Shown here piece after piece: positions 11,201-24,740 of a stretch of 64,000 nucleotides of DNA. This DNA is from Hepsetus odoe (lineage: Eukaryota; Chordata; Actinopteri; Characiformes; Hepsetidae): NCBI GenBank assembly GCA_017165825.1, contig CM029370.1, forward strand, positions 20,298,555 through 20,362,554. The letters are read 5' to 3'. The position numbers were made by a program, and so were the translations under genes. A model generated the notes under the pieces. That model was not told where the DNA came from. It was given only the letters and a program-made list of their open reading frames with translations, and did no database searches. Position 1 is the first letter of the stretch, and each line of letters starts with the position of its first letter.

Positions 11201-13542
11201 CTTCGCGTTACAGAAGTGGCAGAGCTCGTATACTGTTGGTGTTATTTAAGAGATTACGGTTGTTTTAACCCCGTCATGAATTGAATGCGATGTACGCGGT
11301 ACACAAATTTTCCGAATACATAGGCTTTATTTTGTATGATATTATGTTCTGGATTATATTTAGACTTGTTCGTGCGCACGGCCAAATACAGCAGCTCGGA
11401 ATACACAGCACTGCAGTAAAACCAGGAGAAATAAATAAATAAATAAAGCGTGGTCGCGCTCGCTGCGCGGCAGAGGGCCACGTGTGCCCAGCGGAGAGTA
11501 TCACAGTCGGATTAGAAATTCACAAGAAATGATATTGGATTAGTTTGAACAGCTGTTTGGTTTTTACTGACCGACACGCACAACGCAGAGCAGGTAGTTT
11601 TAAAGTCATCATTCGCTTCTACTCTCCGCTCCCACTTCTGGACTCGCAATGAAAACATTTGCCTCTGAGATCAAAACAAGAGATCAGATTTTCAGCTTTC
11701 GTGTCCTGTTTACATCCAGACATGTTTACATGATTATATACAAGATAGCAGCTATTGTGTCTGACCATGTAGTATTTAAAAGGGAACAACAGTCCCGGAA
11801 CAGCAGGTGTTTTGGTAAATAAAAGTATAAATGACTAATTTGGTTGCATATCTTTTGCTTGCAGTAAGCTGCTTCAAGCATGCAACCCACTGACTTCATC
11901 AAATAGTTTTTTAAGGCCTTTTTTTTTTTTTTTTAACCGTAAAACAAGAGCTAATGGAAGTAGGAGGCACCAGAGCTCAAGTCTAATTATAAAGGGTCTG
12001 AATATTTATACAATGGAATGTCAGTTTTGGTGTGAACTGAAGTCAAACAAAACTTCTTATTTAAAAGTCTCATATAAACATTAAAGGGGTTTTCTTTATC
12101 TGAAATAATGTTTAGGCAGCTGGTAGGTTTCAAAATCCATGTAACTGCAAGGAGCCAAAAAAAAGCATCACATCAGCCCTGTTGGCTTGCCTCCTTTCCT
12201 AAGTGCACTCTGTTGATGCTTATCTAATTTCTCAATTTGAAACTTTTCTTCTGCATCTCAGAACAAAAAAAAAAAACATTACAGCTTAGCATGGAAGCTT
12301 TTTTCAAGCATGGAAGTGGGAAGAATGGACAAACAAAGGGAACAATAGAGAAGGTAATGTAGACCAAACAGACATGAAAGCAGTCTGTCATGTGAGCATG
12401 TCCTCAAAGCACTGCTGACACAAAAGTAACGTAAGCGGAAGGGAGGTGCCGTTTGTCCCCGTCTTTTTTTTTTTTTTACAATTTACAATGAAATACATGC
12501 ATGAGTGGACAGAAACAGCAGGTGGGTGGTGGGTGGTCTTTCTCCTTTCAGACACAGGAACGTACAGCGGGGAGAATGCTGCCATTCGCATTAGATAGTG
12601 AATGTGAACCAACAAACTAAAAAAGGACAGAAACTGTGATGACAATTAAAAGGGCCTGCTTTGAAACATACCCCCTTTTGCAAGGTAAAAACACCTTTGC
12701 AGATTAGATGCAGAATCGTACTTTAAAAACAAACACATCCGCAACTTTCCTTAAATAATTTTTTTTATTTAAGCTTTTAAAGTGTTGTGTGTCCAGTGGT
12801 GGTGGTAATGATAATTTCCCACAGTGACGAATAAGTACATCACTTTAAGCCATTTAGCTCCACGCAGCAAATGAAACACAAATGCATGGCCCCATTCCTC
12901 TGCAAAGTGGGAGAAAACCCAAGGCTCACCCTCTTTAACAGATCATTTCAAGACAGACACAGCCATGCTCACATTCAGCACAAAGAAAGATTCACAGAGA
13001 CGATGTTCAGAGGCAACAGAACGTTCCCTGATCATCCAAGGAGAATGAATCATAAGCAAAGTTTCCTTGAACTTTTGTGAACGTTCAATAATTCGCTTCT
13101 TTTCCCACGTTGTCCCGTCATTAAGTTTTATGCAATGTGCTGTATACAATTACTTATTTTAGAATTTCACTTCAACTTCAAAATTTACTTCAAGATTTAT
13201 TGATTTATGATTAGCATTGGCAGCAATTATTGTAAAGGCAGTAAATAAAAAATCCACAATGCTTTACACCATTCAAAGCACTTCTATTTACTGCATACTG
13301 GCTAAATATGGCATGTGCACATGGAAGCTTAGGTATACGGAGTTTCTTCTTAAATATATTTACCGGCCCTTTACACCTAAGCATATGACTTTAAATCAAA
13401 CTCTTTTTTGGAAGAAGAAAAAAAAAAAAAAAAAACACGGTTAAAGTCACAACCAGAGATGAGGAGTGTGTTGTTTGTACAGCGTATGATAAAAAAAAAA
13501 AAGTGAAAAGGGTCATTGGAAGGTAGCCTGAAGGCTGCAGGC
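11201..13542. other. napb-gpcpd1 spacer including probable gpcpd1 3' UTR
   Basis: No coding exon was recognised. There are poly(A)/poly(T) tracts (for example 11920-11934, 12465-12478, 13419-13434) and an (AAAT)n tract at about 11430-11447. The gpcpd1 stop is at 13543. A minus-strand AATAAA (TTTATT, 12764-12769) would give a 3' UTR of about 0.8 kb, and another is at 13195-13200. Confidence 0.4.
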
Positions 13543-16500
13543 TCAGGATGAGCTGAGGCCAGAGTCCGATTCGCCATTGCCTGCTGCTTGAGTCTTACCC
13601 GAGCAGGTCACTGAGGAGCAGGGGATACTGTATGTGGAGCAGGCACAACTCTTCAGCGTCTCCTCAGAAATCACCTCCTTTAAAGATACTGTCTCTTCTA
13701 CCTTGAAGATGTTGTGCTGCTCAATTTGGTCATCACAGATTCTGTAGAAAGAAAAAGGAGATTTCAGTTTTTTAATTTTCAGAGACACGTATAGACTGTC
13801 CTTACTTACAGGGAAGTAAGCCAAGACGACATTGACGTGTTTTAGAAGGGTGCTAGTTTGAAAAGGAATATCACAGAAATTTAAGGAGATATACAAAAAA
13901 AGAATTAATATAAAAAAAAAAAAATACATATTGCAACATTATTGCCATTTCATGCCATTCTCCTTTTTTATGTGATCCAGTGTTCTAATTTACACCACAA
14001 AGATAATACAAAAGAAAGCTGAAAACCAAAATGTCTGTAATGTAAAAAAAAAAAAAAAAAAACCAACACCAACAACAACAAAAAAAAAAAAAAACACACA
14101 ACACTGCAGACATTCACCAAAGCGCCACAAACTGTCAACTATATCCGTGCATTTTCTTTTGGAATCATGACAGCTGTATTCATGATATCCATATGGCCCG
14201 TGGTGCAAATGCATTTTTTAACTTTACTTTTCATTTTTAGTTATATGCATTAGTTACGAACTGTTATAAGCAGTAGTTATTGTTTTAAACTCCAGACCAC
14301 TATAGTTTACCTAGAGAGTAGGAAAAGCAGTACAATTTAACTGACAAAAGGGGATAATATCAGTTTCAATCATGAGTATAAAGTGTAGCAGATCAGCATC
14401 CAACTATAGGTTCCACCATGAGATATGAAACGTTTCAACATGCAGAGCCACAAGCCAAAGCAGCCTTTAATTCTCAAATTAATCAGCCATTAAGGACAGC
14501 TTGGAAAAGATTTCAATCATGCTCCTGTCACTAGATGATAGCGCAATGATTGATAGGAAATACATTGTGACTGAGTGAAAACTTAATCAGTTGTGATGAA
14601 AGCTGCATAATGCTAAAGGAAAAAGAAAAAAAAACAAGCATGAGGTAACTTAAATCGTGGGTGGTGTAGTTCTCAGAATGATGCTATAGGCAGTTGAATA
14701 TCGAAGAATACCCCAGTAAATTGTTATGGATGTAAATGTACAATGATCCATCAACAGTGCTAGATCATACTGTACTAATTTGTTAATAATTTCAACTGCC
14801 TTTGACATCATTACTATGAAATGCTAGAAGACTATAAGTCTTGCTTGCTAATCAGTTAGCAAGTTCTTTCAGGCAGCAACCAGGAACCAGAAACTAAACC
14901 AAACACAACCAGAAATTTGGCAGACATTACTGGCATCAGAGGTAGTTGAGGAATTGATATTTGGCACCAAACATTCACAAATTCTGAAAGAAAAAGGCAG
15001 AATTATGACCACAGAGGATCAAATTGATAGGAAGAGATGGTAAGCGATAAAGGGTACAAGCAGTATATAATAATACATTTCCTTTTTTGTTAGAACAAAA
15101 CATTGAAATTCATGGGAAAGTAATAGATCCATATTTACTCCCATTCATCATATAAACCATAGGACTACAGCAATATACATACAATTATGTTTTGATTAAA
15201 ATATGCATTAGTGAGCAAAATGGCTGATTCAACAACCCACTAAAAACAGAAATTATTTTCAAATCTTTTACTATCAATAATTTTAAATTAACTTATCCAA
15301 GACCAATATTGAGATTATGTAATGTACGGTGTACTCTTGCATAACAAAAAGATTTAGAGGGTGTGGAAACCAGTAGGAAGGAAGGCAGGGAAGGCGAGCA
15401 CAAAGTTCCCACATGGCAAGTCCTGCATTACATAACAGCACAAAGGCATTGATTAGATTGAACTCTACCCTAGGCGACATGAAAATGCATCCAACATGCC
15501 AAAGGTTCGTGATCAATCATTGTGTCATTAAGTAAACCAAGTATGTTTGAGTAAGGATCTCACCAAACTGTTCTAGACACTAAGCTTCCAGGATGTTTTG
15601 CACTCTACTTTACAGTGTGGAGGTCTCCCCATTTAACTGTTAATGAACATTCAAGCTAAAATTGTTTCACTGTCAAGATTATTAATGCAAAAACATGCAT
15701 GACTACCTGTCATAGATGAGGCCATCAATGCCATGCTCCCTGAGTTTCCTCCTGTTCTCATGGTCATTGTTGTCATCTCCCCAGCAGAAAACTACCAGGC
15801 CTTTAGACTGGGCTTCCTTAATGCAGTCCATATTGCGCAGAAGGTCCTCAGTGTGTGCACTGATACCCTGCAAGCAGAACAAAGTTCCTTTATTTTTTTA
15901 CATAAAGAGCGCAGTATTACATAATAAACACAGTATGAAATTTTAGTCTGAGTTACGTTTGAGTGCTTACAGAAATCAGTAAACCTTTTATAAAAGTGCA
16001 AAAGAGATACGACTCACATGAAGAAAGTCAGTAAATAAATACATTTCCACTGGTTAACATTTTAATTATTTAAATTTATTATTTTAATATTTCATATTTT
16101 GAGAATCCTTCTTAGGTTTAAGTTCATCACTAATGTTGCAATACCCAAAACAGAAAATGCAGATTGCATGTCATTAAGCCTAATAACATTAACCTTTACC
16201 CTTAATAAAAGAGGCGCATGTGGATGACAGAAATACATGCAGAGGATTACACTCCACCTTCACTCACCAGAATGTCCTCACTTTGAGCAAAGCTCATGGC
16301 AATTTGGGTGGTCTTACAGCGGATGTCCATCAGCTCAGGGTAGACATCTGACACACCTTGAGTCAGGAACAGGATGGGGTACTTGTTCTGCTTCTGTCGC
16401 ACCCTGAAGCAGAGAATGCTAAATGTTTTTTTTTTCCTCTTCAGATTAGGATTTAAAACACAATGTTCAACAGATTGACTTACTCAGATGAAGAGCATTA

Positions 16501-17482
16501 GCTCAAGCTAAATATTTGTTACTGCAGATTCTTGTAAAGAACCCATAAAAGATCTCTTAACTCATTTGCCCACTTCTGTACACGAAATCTTACATTGCAC
16601 ACACATCAGGGTCAAAACAAGAGAAGACAATCCGTCTCTTTCCAGCATTCTGGAGTACACAGGTGAGGATGATATCAAGGAACTGATTCATGTTAAAGAA
16701 AGTGGACAAATTTGCATCCCAGGAGCCATCCTAGTGCCAGAAAAAGAGAAATGTTGAAGTAGCCATCACTCTTAAAATCAAGATGTTAAGCTTCACATTC
16801 TGTATATTTGAGAAAGCCCACCTTCATCTGAGATATCCACTTCAACTCAATGTTAAATCCCACCGACTCTGGAACAGCTTGAAATATCTGGAGCAAAACA
16901 TTATTTATAGCAATTAAAGTGCTTAATTGACAGCATATCAAGCATGGCAGGGATCAGAGGTGGGAAAAACAAATTATTTCATGAATGTAATCTTTTAAAA
17001 AATATACCTGTGAAAGTGATGGAAAGGGCTGATGTTCATCTACATACTCCTCTTCATCCATTAAGTCTAATGAAGAAACAAACAAATTAGACAAATACTT
17101 CTGGCAAGAACAGGAACTGGACAATTTTTAATAACTATGAGATAAGAGAATAACACATACCTTTGTGATCATGCACTTTCATAGCTGTAGCATGTGCTAA
17201 CTACAAAAGAGGTAAAAGGTTTTAGCCAGAGTCATGTGTCAGATGTGCAAACTGATAAGTGTTTAAACTTGCAGCCGATGTGGTGTGTATTCGAAAAATA
17301 ACAGAGAAACATCCATCAAGTGCAATAAAAAAAGTCTACCTTTAGAAGCTGAAGCTGGTCAAAGGTCAAATCTTTCACAGGAACTTCAAATAACACCATA
17401 GAGTTTTTGTCATTTTTCTGTGGAAGACAGTAACCAATAACCATGATGGACTGAGGACATTGTATTGCTACATACTACACAG

Positions 17483-17558
<76 letters not shown>

Positions 17559-20500
17559 TTTGCTACTTGCAGTCTGTCATGCAGGAAAAACATATGGCCA
17601 ACTGACAGAACAGTAAATGATAAGAAATGGGCTGTTAAGAGTCCAGCAAATCCAAGATAGTCACCTTCTTAGTGGAAATACAGCAAGTGAGGTCATGGTA
17701 CACAACTGGAACAAAGTCCTTGGAGAGATGGACATCAAACTCCACATATGCAGCTCCCTGTCATCAGATAATCAAACAATAGGCTGTGAATATTAAGTTA
17801 ACAAATGAATGGAGTAACACACACACACACACACACACACAGTCCTTACATGATTAGCGGCACTAAGAAATGAGGCAATTGTGTTTTCCCTGATCTTGTG
17901 ATGTCTGAAACAGAAAAAGTCAGAACAATTCTTTATCAACACTTTACACTTCCTTGTTTTATTTCCCTTGAAGTATTGCACACACACTTTAGCTGAGATA
18001 TTGGCATTTGCCCACCAACAACAGTGCTAAATTTTAAAGAGTTCAGATTTTTAAGCAACCTCTGAATAATACCAGAAATTGGATATGACAGTGAAATTAT
18101 AAGTTAGGCCATGGTTACACATGCTGCTTAACTACTAACATTTATAAAGTAAATAGGTATATTAATGAATCTCCACCACGAATACAAGGCTTGAGTATAA
18201 GAAATGTAAATTTATAAAGAAGTTTACAAAGAAGTTTACCAGGTCAGGAAAGCAGTTTTGATTAGCTATTAGTGACTTATATCCAGGTTGTCTGGCAAGT
18301 CTAAATAGATTTGAGTTTAAGGGCATGGTGTTCAGACTTACTTGGCAGCATGTGTGCTCCCTGCTCCTCTGTGGCCAACATCCAGTGCACTCCTCTTCCT
18401 CCAGTACTTGGTGAAAGACTGACACATGTCACACTGAAAGCCCTGGATGGGCCGGATAACCAGGTAATCCACTGAAAATAACATGACAGCCAACATTATG
18501 ACATACCCTGCCTCATAAACAGTGACCAGTAGAGTGTGTAATAAATTAGCTTTAAATTATACTTAAACATTAGAGACAAGATGGTCTATGTAGGCTAGCT
18601 GTTCTCTATAATGTACTTGTAAATATACTCAGCTTGTATTTACATAAGAAGACCATGACAAAATACACAGATGTGACTTAAGGACAAATAAATAAAATAA
18701 AAAAAGGGCATCAACCATTATTACAGTCAAATGTTGGGCAAACACACATGCATACATGCAAGTAAACTCAGGGTACAAAGTAGTGTTCCTTCCAGCACAG
18801 TTTTGTGTTAACCTAAAATAACTTATTCATTACATAATTGCCATTATTTTGCACCTAATGTGACAAAACAGACAAAAAATATTGTATTGTACATTTCTGT
18901 GAAACTATTTTTTGAAAAATACTTATTTTTAAGGGTACCTCTAACTTTCCCAATGGTCTGCCTAGAATTTCTGCTCATGATTGGGAGGGTGACAACTCCA
19001 TTGTCCTTGCCACTTTCCAAGAAAGTGGAAGATAAGAGGCAGGCAGTGCCAACATGACCTGGATGAACATCACCTTGAACAACCTTCTCACTCAGGTCCT
19101 CCTAGCAGACACATATTGTAAAAGTGAGTCACATATAACAGCTGCACCAATACCAGTTCTCTTTTCTTTCTTTGCATTTCTGTACAAAACAATAAGCATC
19201 AACAAATAATTTTCAAAAGATTTTCACTTTAAATATAATGACTTTTTTTACATACAATTCTTAGCTTTCATTAAAATAATAACAAAAATGGCATACAAAT
19301 GTTTTTATTAACATCACCTTGCACAAAAACAGGACTCATTATTAGCCATGTTTTTACGCAGTTGGCCAATGTTCATTAATACCAATAAGCTCAGAAAAGC
19401 ATTATAAAGACATATGATATGGTTTATCATGATATCAAAAAAAAGGCTCTACTGTCTAGCTATCTAACACTAAAATTTATTCCGATAAAGGTGTTAGTAT
19501 TTTCTTAGTGAATATAACACACACCTCAAAGAACTCAAAAATGAGCTCCAGGTTGTCAGGATCCATGGTGTGAATGCTATACTCAGTCCATCTTGTTGGT
19601 TCAAGGGCGTAGCCGCATTCTGGCTGGGAATGTCGGGACTTATAGCCACTGTCACTGATCATACTGATCTCCAGTGTGGTAGTCATCTTGTGCCAAGATG
19701 AAGGGCTCTCCTCATCATCTTCCTCTTCGATACCCTCCAGCAACAACTTCAGCCTAAAATATCCCATAGAAAAGACTTCAGAAATTATGTTCTACAGTGT
19801 TAACAAATAACATAATCTTCGTTTTGAGGAAACAAAAGCAGTACCTGAACCGGGATTTCTTGAATTTCATCTTAGTTATAGAAACTGGAGGCTTAAGAGA
19901 GTAATGTAGTCGAAGGCGAATTTCTGTCTGACAAGTTAACCAGCCTGAGTCTAAACATTCAATACCATCTGCAATGCAAAAGATATATTTCTCATCTTAA
20001 ATAATTAAGAATTAATCAGTTACAATTAAATTTAATTAAATAACACAAAATATAAAAATCTACATATTTGATTTTTAGGTAGGATTGCTTGGCAAACAAG
20101 CAAAATGACATTACTTACTATGGATTCCAAACTGCCCATCATCTCTTTCAAGATCTGACTCTGCAAAAAAAAAGAAAAAAAAAAAGGTATTACTATTGCT
20201 GTTCACCAGCCTACACTGTACATTTATAAAAGAGAAATTACCAGAATTGAGCACTACTGACACCATGGTTTTAAAAGGTTTAACTTTCAGTGATCATTAA
20301 ATCATTTGACACACAGAAATTGTTTAATAGTTTCTGGATGCTTTGTACTGGTTATGCTTCCAAAGATTTAGAGACAACAATGCCCACACAAGCAGCATTT
20401 TAACTATAAACATATTAGAATATTATGCTGTGGTCATTCTATATGCGCATAATTTGACAATTACAACTGAATTATGTTAATTACTATAAGTTACTCTACA

Positions 20501-23500
20501 TTTTAAGCAGCCCTAAGGTAGTGTTTATTAATAACAAGAGTAAGGAAATTGCATAAAACTGATAAATAGGGCTGGAAAACAAATGTTGTTGGGTTCATAA
20601 AGGAAAACCATGAGCTTAAGTTTAGCAAAAAACAGCATCATACAAAACAAGGAAATATGTAATAAATTATTAATGTAAATCTATCATAAATAATTAGCTC
20701 AACTATGTCACAATGTTTTGATACCATAACTAAAAAAAAAATAAACAAAACAAACAAACCAAAAAACTAATTCTTCTAAGGAAACAGGCTATATAAATAT
20801 TTTACTTAAAAAGATTACGTAAGACAAATTAAAAGCGATAATGACAAAAAACAAGATCTAGCAAACAACCCAGCACTCCTGATTATTTTGTTTACCTATG
20901 TGGGGATCCCCACAAAGTTACTGTTACAGCTGTATGTCCCCTGCTGTCAATAAAATTTTCTTTCAACTAAATTTGCTTTCTGCCTGGGAAAATAAAAACA
21001 TTTTGGTATCAGCTGAAGCCAAGCTAACAAGTTAATGTATTTGACCATGATGTGGCAAAAGAAAACACTGTGGCAAATGAGCTGAGACTGTGCACAAGGG
21101 GGTTTGAGCCTGTAGGGTAGTAAAACACTTGAAACCATGCACTATTCTGGATTCATATACCTGAGGGGCTCAACGACCGAGGCAGCTGATGGGTCTCCCA
21201 TCTATTGACTATCACTTGACCTGGACCACCTGCATTCTGTAATTCCAACGTTTAACAGGTTAAGATAATATGGGTAAATATTTCAATTAAAGCCCACTTT
21301 GGTCCCAACCAGAGTCACACTCCAAAACAAGAAATTTGAGCTGATATATTCACCACTCTCTCAGCCAGCCAGCCATGGTTGTTTGATATCTGAAAGGTGG
21401 ATTCATTAGTCATAAGCAACACATTAGCATCACAAGCTATATGGCTAACTTAGCTCTCCAATGCTCTAAAAATCTAAAATCTACTATACTTACAATTGAT
21501 CTTTAACTATATTTTCTGGAATTAAACCTAGAATGAATACTCTTTATTTACCAAATGAAAGCCACACACAGCTAAGAATGTAATGTCCATGGAATAGAAA
21601 TGTTAGAAAGATTGGTGATGCCATAGAGCTGGATGTAAGCTGCCAATAAATAAGACACTGCATTGCTTTACTACATTGTTCTACTAGTGCTATATATTAG
21701 TGGAACCTCTGGTCACAATAGTTTCTGAACACATCCAAATTGGGTTATGATCAAAAAGTTCACCAAATTTTCGCATCTTTTCACGACCACAATTTCTGGT
21801 TACGAACATAACACTGGTGGCCAGTTTCCCCTCCGGTTCATACTACGCACCAATGATTTCCCCCCATTCTCCGTCTGTATCCAATTTTCTTTAGTTTGCT
21901 TAATGTATACAGGGCCTAACAAAGACGACACACGTTTTCAGTCTCTCCTTGTACATCGTTCTTGGTCAGACGTGCGTTCATTCGCTGTGAACTCTTTGTG
22001 CTGTATTGCGTGTGCTTTTGCATTAATTTAGCAATTTACCATGGCCTCTAAGCAACTTAGCTTAGTTTCTTGGTTTAGTTTTTGTATAAATTAAGATTGT
22101 TCAAGCTTGATTTTTTCCCCTGGGGGAAAAAAAAACAAAAAAAAAAAACGAACGGTTCGTAAGGGTTTAGCGCAAACTTGGTCTAACTCTTGCAATGTTA
22201 GTATTCTATGGCACAATAAACTATTTTTGCGCTTGAAAAATCTTTAAAAAAAAAAAAAAAAAAAACACTATATACAATTTGTACGGTCTGGAACGGATTA
22301 ATCGTATTTACATACAATCTTAGGTGGAAATTACGTTCGGGTCACATACAGAGTTTAGAGTAAGAGTATATAGAAAAGAAAACAGAAAAATTCATCAGTA
22401 ACCTTAGTTAAAATATCTGCTGTTAGAACTACTGGGAATACTCGATGGTCAAAATGTAACTTTGGAACAGATTCATTTTCTAAAAAACGATCATATCAAA
22501 ATAAGCAGTACATATAAAATTAATTGAATTGAGAAAAAGATTACAGATAAAAACAGTAATGTTTAGTTATGGTAAATGTTTTGATAAAATTTTAAATATT
22601 TAGTATTTATTGCATCAAAATGGGTTTGATAAAAGCTGTAGCCAAAATGGCTAGTTAACAATAAGTATCACTGTGCTTAGAAAACAAATTAGGGTCTCAC
22701 CTTAGATTCCAGAAAGAACCCCTTAAAATAGCGATACTTGGTTTCTACACCTCTTGGAACCGTGATGGTCTTTTTCCATAGAGTGCTTGGATGAAGTAAA
22801 CCATAGTAGTCATAAATGGATTCATAATAATTTACTAAACAATAAATCAGGTACATCAAAACACACTTACCCATCTTCTTCTGTTGGTTGTAAGGGCACT
22901 GCATACTGATGACACCAGCTGCCAAGTGTCTTACAGCTGCCAACTACTGCAATAACCTCACCTGATAAGAAAAAAAGCAACTTGTTAAAAGGGCTATCGC
23001 ATTTCTTGAAGAAAAAAAAAAATCATGTTCTCCGGGCCCTTGAATGAATGCTGTAAACTGAGCTTAGCATATCCATGGTGACATGTATTTTCCTCAGGGC
23101 ATGAGTACAACACCTCTGCCACAGACACAGGCATAAACAAGTTTAATGACAATCTAGGTACTGTGATTTCAAAGAAGCTTTCGAGAAAAAAAAAAAGCAC
23201 CATAAAAAACATTTTTAAAAAGTGTAAAATGTAAAAATGTAAAAAGTAGACCAGATTTACTGTGGCAAATTTAGTTCTTTGAGTCAAACAGGCTGACCAA
23301 AAACCATTATAAAGCTGCACAACGAGTTGTCTACATGCCCAAGTGGAACTCGAGGAAGCTTAAATACAGACTAAAGTTCACGCAGGTATTTTTGGAGGTC
23401 CCATAAGCTGTACATTCATCTTGGCAAAGCGGCAAAACCCACCCAACCTGAAATTGCTGAAATCACAAGAAACTTCTTAATACTTTGTTTATTCTGTTGC

Positions 23501-23875
23501 TAATTCCTCCCGCAGGGCTGTTTTTTTAAACCACAGCTGAAATAAAGTGTAAACTCTGAGCAGAGGCAAAGGATCACAGACATGATTGTTTTTCAGATCA
23601 TTTTTCAACGGGTCCCTTCAATTAATTTGTTAATTAATTTGTTAATTAATTTGTTTTTGATTACGAGTGCACTGTGAGCAAATATTCAGAGGCAATAGTT
23701 TAAAAAATCTTTCGTTTCTCTTTCACAGAAGACTGACTGGGATCTTTTTCTTCTAGTATCTCTCTCATCAGCAGAACATGAAGACCCCATTTTGTGCAAA
23801 TCCCTGTTTGGGAGTGCATTACTTACCAAGAGAGGTGGATCCCCGAACAGTAAGCGTCACCTGAGTGGAGTCCAT
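13543..23875 (-). CDS. gpcpd1: Glycerophosphocholine phosphodiesterase GPCPD1 (GDE5)
   Basis: Cytosolic enzyme hydrolysing glycerophosphocholine to choline and glycerol-3-phosphate. Nineteen coding exons: 23827-23875, 22871-22961, 22701-22785, 21161-21236, 20119-20160, 19845-19968, 19525-19753, 18939-19101, 18342-18471, 17850-17904, 17665-17757, 17340-17417, 17161-17200, 17008-17066, 16822-16887, 16594-16730, 16268-16403, 15707-15867 and 13543-13741. All joints are in frame; 670 aa (human 672). An N-terminal CBM20 starch-binding-like domain covers about residues 1-105 (GEVIAVVGSC, TKYRYFKGFFLESK). The GDPD catalytic domain runs from about 315: GHRGAGS, RENTIASF, VEFDVHLSKD and VVYHD carry the HR, ENT, E-x-D and HD residues, and FCWGDDNND is near its end. 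Exons of 40 and 42 nt are unusually short. The C-terminal tail is poorly conserved. Confidence 0.94.
17482..17554. repeat. Compound microsatellite (AAAT)n-(TA)n in a gpcpd1 intron
   Basis: About seven AAAT units are followed by roughly twenty TA units, between coding exons 17340-17417 and 17665-17757. Confidence 0.95.
17816..17841. repeat. (AC)n microsatellite beside a gpcpd1 splice donor
   Basis: On the gene's strand this is (GT)n starting 8 nt after the 5' splice site of exon 17850-17904 (CAT|GTAAGGACT then GTGTG...). Confidence 0.95.
21703..22345. mobile_element. Candidate degenerate DNA transposon (pogo/Tigger-like?) in a gpcpd1 intron
   Basis: An AT-rich block contains phrases typical of old Tigger/pogo-type non-autonomous elements: GGTTCGTAAGGGTTTAGCG, CTGGAACGGATTAATCG and TTACGTTCGGGTCAC. 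It has internal poly(A) tracts at 22128-22148 and 22244-22265. It differs in texture from the rest of the intron between exons 22701-22785 and 21161-21236. The terminal inverted repeats are not convincing by eye, so class and limits are uncertain. Confidence 0.35.
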
Positions 23876-23907
23876 GGTTACAACAGAAAGCCAGATGAAC
23901 GGGGAAA

Positions 23908-23965
23908 GAGCAGGGAGAGCAGGGAGAGCAGGGAGAGCAGGGAGAGCCTGGAGAGCCTGGAGAGC
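23908..23965. repeat. gpcpd1: 9-bp minisatellite in the gpcpd1 5' leader of the first coding exon
   Basis: Units of GAGCAGGGA are followed by GAGCCTGGA variants, about six to seven copies, lying 33-90 bp upstream of the start codon at 23875. On the gene's strand the acceptor TCACTTTTTAG ends at 23966, so the pyrimidine-rich repeat (CTCTCCCTG)n would lie inside the 5' leader, directly after the splice acceptor. Confidence 0.8.
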
Positions 23966-24379
23966 CTAAAAAGTGAGGATACACACTGATCACATGTAAA
24001 GGTCTGTAGACTGTCACTGTAAAGCCATCCTCTGGCATGCTTCATCGTTTATGACTCAAAGTTCCGGACTGGAAGTCAAACGTGGCACAGGACGGCCTCG
24101 CCTAACTGTTTTAATACAAAAACGCGATGAAAATAATAATGAAGGATAATCACTCTTAAAGGTGTGGTGTCGAGCTGTTACAGCAGTGAGCCGGCTCACA
24201 CGGAGCATTGCCTCCTGCTTATCTGCCGATCTGTCCTGTGTCACCACGATAAACACGGCTCAAAGCACACAAACACCCACCAAAACCCTTTCTTTTGGGA
24301 ATAGCGCACAATAGTACACTTTAGGTGACTGGTGGCCACTAACGTGAAAAAAGAGAGAAACGATACGGGCTGTGAGAAC

Positions 24380-24740
24380 CGGTACCAACCGGTTCAACGC
24401 CGCGCGCACAGTTCTTTAGAGCCGTTAGCAGTGTTAGCACAGCAACGCTGGCACTTCACACACAGCACTTAACAACACAGTCTGAAAGGTCTGCGAACCG
24501 AAAAGAAAGCACTGCTTCTGTGTTTTGCTCCCCTTACCGCGGCTTAAACTGAGGAAAGCATCGCCGGCCCACAGAAAGCCGGCCGCTGCTAGCTGGACGG
24601 AGACCGCTCCATATTGTTATGCTGAGTAAAGAGCGGAAACCTAGCAGCGCCGCAGAGCCAGTTTCACACTAGCCCCGCCCATTGTGCCACGCACGCCCCG
24701 CCCAAGACCCGCCCACCCCCCTTGCTCACTGCAGCGCTCG
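24380..24740 (-). promoter_or_regulatory. gpcpd1: gpcpd1 CpG-island promoter and untranslated first exon
   Basis: Strongly GC-rich with many CpGs. A minus-strand donor (GCG|GTAAGGGG) at 24533-24537 would end an untranslated exon whose low edge is 24538. AATATGGAGCGGTC on the minus strand (about 24605) resembles a YY1-type start motif. Several GC boxes (CCCCGCCC) lie upstream at 24673-24718. Confidence 0.6.

Noticed and set aside
21161..21229. gpcpd1 exon starting at GTGGTCCAGG
   Set aside because: That phase gives a stop after six codons. The acceptor 7 nt upstream (TTACAG|AATGCAG) keeps frame with both neighbours and aligns with human GGPCQVIV.
23792..23989. A small plus-strand ORF with RESRESRES repeats
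   Set aside because: It is a translation of the 9-bp minisatellite in the gpcpd1 leader, on the wrong strand for the gene.
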